This document shows, one piece after another, positions 28,251-36,765 of a stretch of DNA of 64,000 nucleotides; position 1 is the first letter of the stretch; each line of letters begins with the position of its first letter. Source of the DNA: Streptomyces sp. NBC_00102 (GTDB lineage: Bacteria; Actinomycetota; Actinomycetes; Streptomycetales; Streptomycetaceae); assembly GCF_026343115.1 (NCBI RefSeq), contig NZ_JAPEMC010000001.1:1922001-1986000 (forward strand), read 5' to 3'. Under the pieces are notes generated by a model that had not been told where the DNA came from, did no database searches, and was given only the letters and a program-made list of their open reading frames with translations. Position numbers and translations under genes: made by a program.

Positions 28251-29276
28251 ATGGCACGGACACGTACCGGCGGGAGCAGGCTGCGCGGCTGGGGCGGGGT
28301 GACGGCCATGGCCGTGGCCTGCGTGCTCACCGCCCTGTTCGCCCTGCTGCCGCTGACGCACGGGGCCGACGGCTCCTCGTCCGCCGCCCCGGGACCGGGC
28401 GCGGCCCCGGCCACCCAGGTGCGCGCGGACACCTGCGACAAGCCGGAGGCGAGCCTGCCGCCGTCCCGGAACGACGGGCCGGGGGTCGCACGGATCAAGG
28501 AGCGCGGCAAGCTCATCGCCGGGGTGGACCAGAACAGTTACCGCTGGGGTTACCGCAATCCGGCGACCGGCAAGCTGGAGGGGTTCGACATCGACCTCGT
28601 CCGGGCCATCGCCCAGGACATCCTCGGCGACTCCTCCAAGGTGGTCTTCCGGGCCATCCCGACCAGCCAGCGGATCGCGGCGCTGGAGAGCGGCCGGGTC
28701 GACGTGGTGGTGCGGACGATGACGATCAACTGCGCCCGGCTGAAGCAGGTCGCCTTCTCCACCGCCTACTTCCAGGCGGGCCAGCAGGTGCTCGCCCCGG
28801 TGACCTCCGACATCTCCGGGTACAACGCCTCGCTGCGCGGCAAGCGGGTCTGCACCGCCGAGGGTTCCACCGCGTACGAGGCCCTGAAGGCGCGGTCGTT
28901 CGGCGCGGCCTTCGAGGACGCGCACGACGGCACCGCCGGGGACGAGGACCTGCTGACCGTCCCCAGCCAGCTCGACTGCCTGGTGCGCCTCCAGCTCGGC
29001 GAGGTGGACGCCGTGGTGACGGACAACGCGCTGGCGGCGGGCCAGGTGGCCCAGGACCCGACGGTGGAGCTCAAGGGCGGCCCGTTCACCACGGAGTACT
29101 ACGGTGTCGCCACCAAGCTCGGCTCCGACGACCTGGTGGCGCGGGTCAACCAGGTGCTGGCGGACTACCGCAGCGGCGGTGCGGGGAGCCCGTGGATGCG
29201 CTCGTACCGCACCTGGCTGGAGGCCGGACTGCCCGGCATCACGGCGCCCCCGGCGCCGACGTACCGCAGCAACTGA
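28251..29276 (+). CDS. glnH: GlnH-like amino-acid-binding protein (SBP family 3)
   Basis: This exported periplasmic-type binding protein has 341 residues from the ATG at 28251. A basic start (MARTRTGGSRLR) and a hydrophobic segment (VTAMAVACVLTALFALLPL) export it; no lipobox follows, so it is secreted or held by an uncleaved anchor. The domain signatures are KLIAGVDQNSYRWGYRNP, GFDIDLVRAIAQDIL, and RVDVVVRTMTIN. It likely binds an acidic amino acid or glutamine and reports to GlnX, since no ABC permease or ATPase gene is nearby. The alternative start GTG 28191 overlaps the previous stop and also has a good site (GGGGAG), adding 20 residues. Confidence 0.82.
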   Translation: MARTRTGGSRLRGWGGVTAMAVACVLTALFALLPLTHGADGSSSAAPGPGAAPATQVRADTCDKPEASLPPSRNDGPGVARIKERGKLIAGVDQNSYRWGYRNPATGKLEGFDIDLVRAIAQDILGDSSKVVFRAIPTSQRIAALESGRVDVVVRTMTINCARLKQVAFSTAYFQAGQQVLAPVTSDISGYNASLRGKRVCTAEGSTAYEALKARSFGAAFEDAHDGTAGDEDLLTVPSQLDCLVRLQLGEVDAVVTDNALAAGQVAQDPTVELKGGPFTTEYYGVATKLGSDDLVARVNQVLADYRSGGAGSPWMRSYRTWLEAGLPGITAPPAPTYRSN

Positions 29277-29322
29277 TCCCGGCGGGGCCCTCGGGCCCGC
29301 CGGAAGAGCGGAGAGGTGAGCG

Positions 29323-30669
29323 ATGGGCGTCGCGGGACCCTTCCCCGGCTACGCGGCAAGGCCCCCGGGACCGGTCATGGACCGGGACGAGGCGGACCGT
29401 GCGCTGGCCCGGCTCGGCGCGGAGCACGAGGCGATCGAGACCTCGCTCCTCGCCCTGCAGGACCACGCGGGCCGGCGTCTCCTGGAGGGTGCCGGCCTGT
29501 CCGGGGTGACCAAGGAGCGCTGGGCCACCACCGAGCGGTCGATCACCCTGCTCTGGGGGTACTTCGACGCGTACGCCGACGCCCTCTCGCAGGCGCGCGC
29601 GGTGCGTGCCCGCAGGCGCCACCCCAACCGGGAGGACCTGGAGACCCTCACCGGGCTGCTCCGGGGCCGGGAGATCACCGTGGCGCACGGCGCCGCACCG
29701 CCCGACCCCTCGATCACCGGCCCGGCCCGGCTCGCCGAACGCTTCTCGCTGGAGGAGCTGGTGGCCCGGATGAACACGCTCTACGCGCGCTCCCTGGACA
29801 TGGTGGTGGCCTCCGACTCCGTCTGGTCGGCGCTGCCCGCCAGGATCGACCTGCTCGCCGCCGAACTCCACCGCACCCGCTCGCTGGCGCATTCCGTGGG
29901 CGTCCGGCCGGGTGAGCACCCGTCGGGCGACGACCTGGAGTCGATCACCCTGGAGCTGACCGAGCTGCGGGCCCTGGTGATCGCCGACCCGCTGGCGTTC
30001 TGGCTGCGGGGGTCCGGCAGCGCCGCGCCGGGCGGCGGCCGGGCGGACACCGCCCGGTACGACCGGGCGGCCCGCGCGCTGGAGGAGGTACGGCGGGAGA
30101 TCGAAGCGGTGCTCGCCGTCCGGCAGGACGCCGAACAGCGGCTCGCGCGGCTGCGGGACGTGCTCTCGCGCGCCGACCGCACGCTCGCCGAGGCGCGGGT
30201 CGCCCGGGTCGAGGTGCTGGCGAAGATCGCGGCCTCCGAGGTGCCCGCCGTCAGCGGTCCGCCGACCGCGCTCCAGGAGCGGCTGGCCGCCGCCTCCGAA
30301 CACCGCAGGCACGCCCGCTGGCACCGGCTCCCGCCGCTGCTGGAGCAGTTGGAGCGGGAGGCCGAGGAGGAGCTGCTGCGTGCCCGCGAGTCGCTGACCT
30401 CGGTCACCGCGCCGCTCGCCGTGCGGGCGGAGCTGCGCGGCAGGCTCGACGCGTACCGCGCGAAGGTGGCGCGGCACGGGCTCGCGGAGGACCCGCTGCT
30501 GATCGAGCGGTACGACGCGGCCCGCCGGATGCTGTGGAGCGCGCCCTGCGATCTGCGGGTCGCCGGGCAGGCGGTGCTGCGCTACCAGCACGCCGCCACC
30601 GAGATGATGGCGCCGGGCCGGACGTCCTCGCCCGAGGACCGGCCCCGCGACGAGGGGGAGACACGATGA
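29323..30669 (+). CDS. Unrecognised coiled-coil protein of the PknG operon
   Basis: This 448-residue protein is soluble and largely helical, with no signal or membrane segment and no motif I recognise. Heptad-like charged stretches (ALEEVRREIEAVLAVRQDAEQRLARL in parts, QERLAAASEHRRHARWHRL, LEREAEEELLRARESL) suggest long coiled coils. A second ATG at 29377 (MDRDEADRALARLG) is possible. Its ATGA overlap with pknG and position after glnH argue for a cytosolic partner that couples the membrane sensor to the kinase, or a substrate of it; this is inference only. Mycobacterial pknG operons have only glnX and glnH beside pknG, so this gene is an actinomycete-specific extra. Confidence 0.7.
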   Translation: MGVAGPFPGYAARPPGPVMDRDEADRALARLGAEHEAIETSLLALQDHAGRRLLEGAGLSGVTKERWATTERSITLLWGYFDAYADALSQARAVRARRRHPNREDLETLTGLLRGREITVAHGAAPPDPSITGPARLAERFSLEELVARMNTLYARSLDMVVASDSVWSALPARIDLLAAELHRTRSLAHSVGVRPGEHPSGDDLESITLELTELRALVIADPLAFWLRGSGSAAPGGGRADTARYDRAARALEEVRREIEAVLAVRQDAEQRLARLRDVLSRADRTLAEARVARVEVLAKIAASEVPAVSGPPTALQERLAAASEHRRHARWHRLPPLLEQLEREAEEELLRARESLTSVTAPLAVRAELRGRLDAYRAKVARHGLAEDPLLIERYDAARRMLWSAPCDLRVAGQAVLRYQHAATEMMAPGRTSSPEDRPRDEGETR

Positions 30670-33476
30670 GCAGCCGGTGCCAGCGCCCCACGTGCGAGGG
30701 CTCCTACGAGGACATGGGCGACGGCGAGCTGTACTGCGACACCTGCGGTCTGGCCCCGGTCGTCTCGCCGAACGGCATGGTCGCCTCGCCGCCCACCGGG
30801 ATCGCGGCCGCGGCGCGCGGCGGTTCGGCCTCCTCGCCCGCCGGTTCGCGCGCCTCGGCCCGCGCCTCCTCGCGGTCCTCCACCTCACGGCGGTCCGTCT
30901 CGGGCCGGCTGTCGCGGGGGCTGTCCGCCGGGGCGGGGAGCGCGCCGTCCGTGTCGGTGCGGGCCTCGGGCGCCTCGGGCGGGGCCTCCGCCCGGGGGCG
31001 TCTCGGCGCGGGCCTGGTGCAGGTGCCGGACGTACCGCGCCCCGATCCGCGGGCGGCCGTGATGGCGCACGCCGAGGTCCCCGAGCGGAAGCGGTTCTGC
31101 TCGCGCTCGGACTGCGGGGCGCCGGTGGGCCGGGCACGCGGCGACCGGCCGGGCCGCACCGAGGGGTTCTGCACCAAGTGCGGGCACCCGTACTCCTTCG
31201 TACCGAAGCTGCGCGGCGGCGACGTGGTGCACGGGCAGTACGAAGTCGCGGGCTGCCTCGCGCACGGCGGGCTCGGCTGGGTGTACCTCGCGGTGGACCG
31301 GGCCGTCTCGGACCGCTGGGTGGTCCTCAAGGGCCTGCTGGACACCGGCGACCAGGACGCCATGGCGGCCGCGATCTCGGAGCGCCGCTTCCTCGCGGAG
31401 ATCGAGCACTCCAACATCGTCCGGATCTACAACTTCGTCGAGCACCTCGACCAGCGGACGGGTTCGCTGGACGGCTACATCGTGATGGAGTACGTCGGCG
31501 GCAAGGCGCTCAAGGAGATCGCCAACGACCGCCGCACACCGTCCGGGAGGCGCGATCCGCTGCCCGTGGAGCAGGCGTGCGCGTACGGGATCGAGGCGTT
31601 GGAGGCGCTCGGCCATCTGCACAGCCGCAACCTCCTCTACTGCGACTTCAAGGTCGACAACGCGATCCAGACGGAGAACCAGCTCAAGCTGATCGACATG
31701 GGCGCGGTGCGCCGGATGGACGACGAGGAGTCGGCGATCTACGGCACGGTGGGCTACCAGGCCCCCGAAGTCGGGGAGGTCGGCCCGTCGGTCGCCTCCG
31801 ACCTGTACACGGTGGCGCGGACCCTCGCGGTGCTCACCTTCGACTTCCAGGGCTACACCAACGTCTTCGTGGACTCGCTGCCGGACCCGGAGAACATAGA
31901 GGTCTTCCGGACGTACGAATCCTTCTACCGGCTGCTGGTGCGCGCCACGGACCCCGATCCGGCGCGGCGTTTCGCCTCGGCGGAGGAGATGGCGGAGCAG
32001 CTGACGGGGGTGCTGCGGGAGGTCGTCTCCCTCCAGTCGGGGCGCCCGCGCCCGGCCCTGTCCACCCTGTTCGGGCCGGAACCGCGGGTGACGGACACGG
32101 AGTTGTTCGCCGAGCTGACCGGTGACGTGTCCCGCCTCGGCGGCCGTCGTGCCCGGTCCGCGCGCCGCTCCGGGCGCCGGCGTGAGCCCGCTGCCGCCGG
32201 GACCGTACCGGTGGCCGCCACCGCCGCCGGACACCCGCAGCCGCCCCCCGGTTACGGCCGGCCTCCTTCCGCCAATACGCCACCCCCGGCGTACGCGCCG
32301 CCTTCCGGGCACACCCCGCCCGCCGGATACGCCCCGGCCGGGTACCAGCCCTCGGCGGCGGCCCTGACGGCCCCGCCCACCCACGCGAGCGGCTCGCCGG
32401 GCCGGCCCTGGGGTGGCGGCACGCCCGCCGGACCGGGCGCCCCGGGCGTTCCCGCGCCGCGCCCGGCCCAGGCCGTGCCGGTCCCGGTGTTCGGAGCGGG
32501 ACCGGTGCCGCCCGGTGCCGCCCAGTGGCTCGGCGGTCTCGACGCGGGTTCCACCGCGCTCTCGCTGCCGGTGCCGCGCGTCGACGGGAGCGACCCCAAC
32601 GCCGGTTTCCTGGCCGGGGTGACGGCGGCGGCCCCGCTGGAGCTGATCGCCGCGCTGCGCACCGTCCCGGCCCCTTCCCCGGAGACCAGGCTGCGCGAAC
32701 TGCGGGCCCTGCTGGAGCTGGCCGAGTACGGGGCGGCCGCCCATGTGCTGGGCGAGCTGGAGGCCCGGCACCCGGACGACTGGCGGGTCGTCTGGTACCG
32801 GGGGGTCGTCTCCCTGGTGACCGGGGAGCGCGAACGCGCGGCGCTCTCCTTCGACGCGGTGTACGACGCGTTCCCGGGCGAGCCCGCGCCCAAGCTGGCG
32901 CTCGGGATCTGCGCGGAGGTGCTCGGCCAACTGGACAACGCCGCCGACTACTTCCACCTCGTCTGGACCACCGACCCGAGTTTCGTGAGCGCCGCGTTCG
33001 GGCTCGCCCGGGTGCGCTTCGCCGCCGGGGACCGTACCGGCGCGGTACGCACGCTGGAGTCGGTGCCCGCCGCGTCGATCCACTTCACGGCAGCCCGGGT
33101 CGCCTCGGTCCGCGCGCGGCTGCGCGGGCGCGACCCCGGGGAGCCGCTGGCGGACGACCTGGCCGCCGCGTCGGACCAGATCACGGCGCTGGCCGGGCTG
33201 GGGCTGGACGCGGTGCGCCGCGAGCGGCTCTCGACCGAGGTGCTGGGGACCGCGCTGGACTGGGTACTCTCCACAGGACCCGCCCGCCCGTCCGCGGGCC
33301 CGGCGTCCTTCGGGCCGGGCGCCCGGAAGCTGCTCGGCAGCGAACTGGACGAGCGGGGGCTCCGGTTCGGGCTGGAACGCTCGTACCGGATGCTCGCCCG
33401 GCTGGCTCAGCAGGGCGACGAGAGGATCGAACTGGTGGAGCGGGCCAACCGTTTCCGCCCCCGGACGTGGGTGTGA
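30666..33476 (+). CDS. pknG: PknG-type serine/threonine protein kinase
   Basis: This is a 936-residue soluble kinase. The N-terminus has a CxxxxC...CxxC zinc-ribbon-like module (Cys5, Cys10, Cys24, Cys27), then a disordered Ser/Arg-rich stretch and a second, rubredoxin-like cysteine pair set (CSRSDCG and CTKCG, about residues 145-180) as in mycobacterial PknG. In the kinase domain, the Gly loop is LAHGGLGWVY, the ATP lysine is Lys222 (VVLKG), the catalytic Asp is Asp327 in YCDFKVDN (replacing HRD), and the metal Asp is Asp344 in DMG (replacing DFG), both PknG-type variants. A Pro-rich linker and TPR repeats follow. It lacks any membrane span. Known PknG controls 2-oxoglutarate dehydrogenase through GarA/OdhI-type FHA proteins. 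Confidence 0.93.
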   Translation: MSSRCQRPTCEGSYEDMGDGELYCDTCGLAPVVSPNGMVASPPTGIAAAARGGSASSPAGSRASARASSRSSTSRRSVSGRLSRGLSAGAGSAPSVSVRASGASGGASARGRLGAGLVQVPDVPRPDPRAAVMAHAEVPERKRFCSRSDCGAPVGRARGDRPGRTEGFCTKCGHPYSFVPKLRGGDVVHGQYEVAGCLAHGGLGWVYLAVDRAVSDRWVVLKGLLDTGDQDAMAAAISERRFLAEIEHSNIVRIYNFVEHLDQRTGSLDGYIVMEYVGGKALKEIANDRRTPSGRRDPLPVEQACAYGIEALEALGHLHSRNLLYCDFKVDNAIQTENQLKLIDMGAVRRMDDEESAIYGTVGYQAPEVGEVGPSVASDLYTVARTLAVLTFDFQGYTNVFVDSLPDPENIEVFRTYESFYRLLVRATDPDPARRFASAEEMAEQLTGVLREVVSLQSGRPRPALSTLFGPEPRVTDTELFAELTGDVSRLGGRRARSARRSGRRREPAAAGTVPVAATAAGHPQPPPGYGRPPSANTPPPAYAPPSGHTPPAGYAPAGYQPSAAALTAPPTHASGSPGRPWGGGTPAGPGAPGVPAPRPAQAVPVPVFGAGPVPPGAAQWLGGLDAGSTALSLPVPRVDGSDPNAGFLAGVTAAAPLELIAALRTVPAPSPETRLRELRALLELAEYGAAAHVLGELEARHPDDWRVVWYRGVVSLVTGERERAALSFDAVYDAFPGEPAPKLALGICAEVLGQLDNAADYFHLVWTTDPSFVSAAFGLARVRFAAGDRTGAVRTLESVPAASIHFTAARVASVRARLRGRDPGEPLADDLAAASDQITALAGLGLDAVRRERLSTEVLGTALDWVLSTGPARPSAGPASFGPGARKLLGSELDERGLRFGLERSYRMLARLAQQGDERIELVERANRFRPRTWV

Positions 33477-33478
33477 AG

Positions 33479-35065
33479 ATGTCACAGATCCACCAGCAGA
33501 CGGCCCCCCTGCCGACGTGCCCCGGCTGCACGGAACCGCTGGACCCGGGCGACCTGTTCTGCGGCGCCTGCGGATACGACCTGTCCGCCGTGCCCGAACG
33601 GCCCGGCGACCGGCCGACGATGGCGATCACCACCCCGCCCCCGCCACCGGCTCCCCCCGTACCGGCAGCGGCTCCGGCGGCCCCGGCTCGTCCGGCCGCG
33701 CCTCCGGCACCGGTCCAGTGGCCCGAGGCGTCCGAGACCGACACCGCGGACCGGCCCGCGCCCGTCCACCGGCCCGCCGACGTCCCGGGCATCGACTCCG
33801 CGGGGCACCCGCTCTTCGCCCGCGCGGCCGCACCTGCCGCACCTGCCGCACCACAGTCCGCTCCTGCCGCACCGGCACCGGCCGCACCCGCCGCACCGGC
33901 CGCACCCGCACCGGCCGCACCGGCCGCACCGCCCGGTGCCGTGCCGGCCGCCGTTCGGCACGACGACCGGGCCGCACCGGAACGGCAGCACTCCGGCTCC
34001 GGCGGCTCCGGGGACTTCGAACTCGCGGCTCCGGGAGCCGTGCCGGGAGCGGCTCCCGTGCCCGTCCAGGATCCCCGGGGCGCGGGCGGGACGGGCGGTG
34101 CCGGGGGTACGGCCGCCACTGCCGTGCCCGGCTCCCCCGCCGGTACCAGGATCTGTGTCGCCTGCCGGGCCGGCCGGGTCGACGCCGACGGGTACTGCGA
34201 GACCTGCGGCCACGCCCAGCCGCGCGCTCGCGACCACATGGAGCGGGAGCTCGGCGCGGTGGCGGCGGTCAGCGACCGAGGGCTGCGTCACCACCGCAAC
34301 GAGGACTCCTTCTCCGTGTCGGCCACCGCGCTGCCGGACGGTTCGCCCGCCGTCGTCGCGATCGTCTGCGACGGGGTGTCCTCCGCGTACCGGCCGGACG
34401 ACGCCTCGGCGGCCGCCGCGAGCGCCGCCGGCGAGTCCCTCCTGGAGTCGCTGCCGCGCGGCACGCACCCGCAGCAGGCGATGCACGACGCGATCGTCGC
34501 GGCCTCCCGGGCCGTCAACGCCCTGGCCGAGGAGCAGGAGGGCGCGACGGAGCACGATCCGCACCGCAACCAGAACGCTCCGGCCTGCACGCTGGTCGGC
34601 GCGGTCGTCGCCGGCGGTCTGCTGGTCATCGGCTGGGTCGGCGACAGCCGGGTCTACTGGGTGCCGTCCGACCGTACGCAGCAGCCCGCCCGGCTCACCG
34701 AGGACGACTCCTGGGCCGCGCAGATGGTGGCGGCGGGCCTGATGAACGAGGAGCAGGCGTACGCGGACGAGCGTGCCCACGCGATCACCGGCTGGCTCGG
34801 CGCGGACGCCTACGAACTCGACCCGCACACCGCCGCGTTCAAGCCGGACCGGCCGGGCACGGTGGTGGTCTGCACCGACGGGCTGTGGAACTACGCGGAG
34901 TCCGCCGAGGAGATGGCCGCCGCGCTCCCCCGGGACGCCCACGAACGCCCGTTGCACGGCGCCCAGGTGCTGGTGGGTCACGCGCTCGACGGCGGGGGCC
35001 ACGACAACGTAACAGTGGCGCTGCTGCCGTTCGCCGTACAGCCCACCGGGGCACACTCCGGCTGA
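33479..35065 (+). CDS. PP2C-family protein phosphatase with zinc ribbons
   Basis: This is a 528-residue Mn2+/Mg2+-dependent Ser/Thr phosphatase. The N-terminal zinc ribbon is Cys14/17/28/31. A long Pro/Ala-rich low-complexity linker (about residues 50-220) and a second ribbon (CVACRAGRVDADGYCETCGH) precede the PP2C domain: SDRGLRHHRNEDSF, VCDGVSSA, GWVGDSRVYW, VCTDGLWNY and GGGHDNVTVALL give the metal-binding aspartates. It lies directly after pknG (ATG 33479, or GTG 33473 overlapping the pknG stop) and is the obvious antagonist of that kinase. The shared ribbon type in kinase, phosphatase and FHA protein suggests a common docking or redox/zinc input. Confidence 0.92.
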   Translation: MSQIHQQTAPLPTCPGCTEPLDPGDLFCGACGYDLSAVPERPGDRPTMAITTPPPPPAPPVPAAAPAAPARPAAPPAPVQWPEASETDTADRPAPVHRPADVPGIDSAGHPLFARAAAPAAPAAPQSAPAAPAPAAPAAPAAPAPAAPAAPPGAVPAAVRHDDRAAPERQHSGSGGSGDFELAAPGAVPGAAPVPVQDPRGAGGTGGAGGTAATAVPGSPAGTRICVACRAGRVDADGYCETCGHAQPRARDHMERELGAVAAVSDRGLRHHRNEDSFSVSATALPDGSPAVVAIVCDGVSSAYRPDDASAAAASAAGESLLESLPRGTHPQQAMHDAIVAASRAVNALAEEQEGATEHDPHRNQNAPACTLVGAVVAGGLLVIGWVGDSRVYWVPSDRTQQPARLTEDDSWAAQMVAAGLMNEEQAYADERAHAITGWLGADAYELDPHTAAFKPDRPGTVVVCTDGLWNYAESAEEMAAALPRDAHERPLHGAQVLVGHALDGGGHDNVTVALLPFAVQPTGAHSG

Positions 35066-35273
35066 CGCTCCCCGGCTGCCGGACAGCCGCTCGTCAGGCC
35101 GCGTCCCGACCGGCCTCCGGACCCGACAGATTCCGACCGCCGCCGACCGCTTCCCAGCCGTTCCGGCCCTTCCCTGCCCTCCCGTGCGGTCGCCCGTCCG
35201 GACCGGCGGGCCGACCGTACGTCAACCGCACACCCGTATCCGTCCCACCGGTGGGGCGTCGAGGAGCAGCTCC

Positions 35274-36629
35274 ATGGCCAACTTCGCCAAGTCGCGACAG
35301 CCTCGTTTCTCCGTGGACGTGTACCAGAACAGCTACCTCCCCGAGGGGGGCCGCGAGGTCAACGCGATCGTCACGGTCACGTCCACGGGCGGTGGTACGT
35401 CCAGGGGTGCGCCGCTCCCCGGAAGCCTCCCGGAAGGCGCGGCGGCGCCCGTCCCGGACGCCGCGGTCGTGCTCATGGTCGACTGCTCGGGGTCGATGGA
35501 GTACCCGCCCACGAAGATGCGCAACGCGCGCGACGCCACGGCGGCGGCCATCGACACCCTGCGCGACGGCACCCGGTTCGCGGTGGTGGCGGGCACGCAC
35601 GTGGCGAGGGACGTCTATCCGGGCAACGGCGGGCTCGCCACGGCCGACCCGCTGACCAAGGCACAGGCGAAGGACGCGCTGCGCGGCCTGAGCGCGGGCG
35701 GCGGCACCGCGATCGGCACCTGGCTCCGGCTCGCCGACCGGCTGTTCGCCTCCGCCGGTGCGGATCTGCGGCACGGCGTCCTGCTGACCGACGGGCGCAA
35801 CGAGCACGAGGCGCCCCAGGACCTGCGGGCGGCGCTGGACGCCTGCGCGGGCCGCTTCACCTGTGACGCCCGGGGCGTCGGCACCGACTGGGAGGTGAAG
35901 GAGGTCACGGGCATCGCCTCCGCCCTGCTGGGCACCGCGGACATCGTCGCCGATCCGGCCGGGCTGGCCGCGGACTTCACGCGGATGATGGAGAACGCCA
36001 TGGGCAAGGAGGTCGCGGACGTGGCGCTGCGGCTCTGGACGCCGGTGGACACCGAGATCCTCTTCGTGAAGCAGGTCGCTCCGGCGGTCGTCGATCTGAC
36101 CGGGCGCCGGTCGGAGGCGGGACCGCGTGCCGGGGATTATCCGACGGGTTCCTGGGGTGACGAATCCCGCGATTATCACGTGTGCGTCAGGGTTCCCCAG
36201 GCCCGGATCGGCCAGGAGATGCTGGCGGCGAGGGTCTCCCTGATCCTCCCCGCGCCCTCCGGCGAGGGCGCCCCGCAGACCCTTGCGCAGGGGTTGGTGC
36301 GGGCGGTGTGGACGGACGACCTGGTGGCGTCCACGGCGATGAATCCGCAGGTCGCGCACTATACGGGCCAGGCCGAGCTGGCCCGGGTGATCCAGCAGGG
36401 ACTGGACGCCCGCAAGGCCGGGGACCTGGATGGGGCGACCGCGAAACTGGGCCGCGCGGTGCAGCTCGCGGCGGTCTCCGGCAACGAGGACACCGCGAAG
36501 CTGCTTTCGAAGGTGGTCGACGTGGTCGACGCCGCGACAGGTACTGTGCGACTGAAAGCGAAGGTCGCGGAAGCGGACGAGATGACACTCGAAACGCGCT
36601 CCACCAAGACCGTTCGCGTCAAGAAGTAA
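35274..36629 (+). CDS. von Willebrand factor type A domain protein
   Basis: This 451-residue cytosolic protein has a metal-ion-dependent adhesion site: DCSGSMEYPPTK (DxSxS near residue 69), Thr in GGGTAIGTWLRLADR, and Asp in LLTDGRNEHE. The N-terminal beta-rich region (FSVDVYQNSYLPEGGREVNAIVTV in two parts) and the C-terminal part resemble VWA proteins that work with FHA and PP2C partners. The C-terminal helical region (ARVIQQGLDARKAGDLDGA) is TPR-like. The start ATG 35274 has GAGGAG eight bases upstream. It is probably a scaffold or substrate in this phospho-signalling cluster; the exact role is unknown. Confidence 0.82.
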   Translation: MANFAKSRQPRFSVDVYQNSYLPEGGREVNAIVTVTSTGGGTSRGAPLPGSLPEGAAAPVPDAAVVLMVDCSGSMEYPPTKMRNARDATAAAIDTLRDGTRFAVVAGTHVARDVYPGNGGLATADPLTKAQAKDALRGLSAGGGTAIGTWLRLADRLFASAGADLRHGVLLTDGRNEHEAPQDLRAALDACAGRFTCDARGVGTDWEVKEVTGIASALLGTADIVADPAGLAADFTRMMENAMGKEVADVALRLWTPVDTEILFVKQVAPAVVDLTGRRSEAGPRAGDYPTGSWGDESRDYHVCVRVPQARIGQEMLAARVSLILPAPSGEGAPQTLAQGLVRAVWTDDLVASTAMNPQVAHYTGQAELARVIQQGLDARKAGDLDGATAKLGRAVQLAAVSGNEDTAKLLSKVVDVVDAATGTVRLKAKVAEADEMTLETRSTKTVRVKK

Positions 36630-36765
36630 CAAGAGAACGACACAGACGAAGCCGAGCGACAGAGTCGTCCGCACGGCCGGGGGCGGACCTCCGCCCCGCC
36701 GCGCGTACGGCGATCGACGAGCATGACGGCCCCCGGGCCGGACGAGGAGAGGGGGAAGCGCCGAC

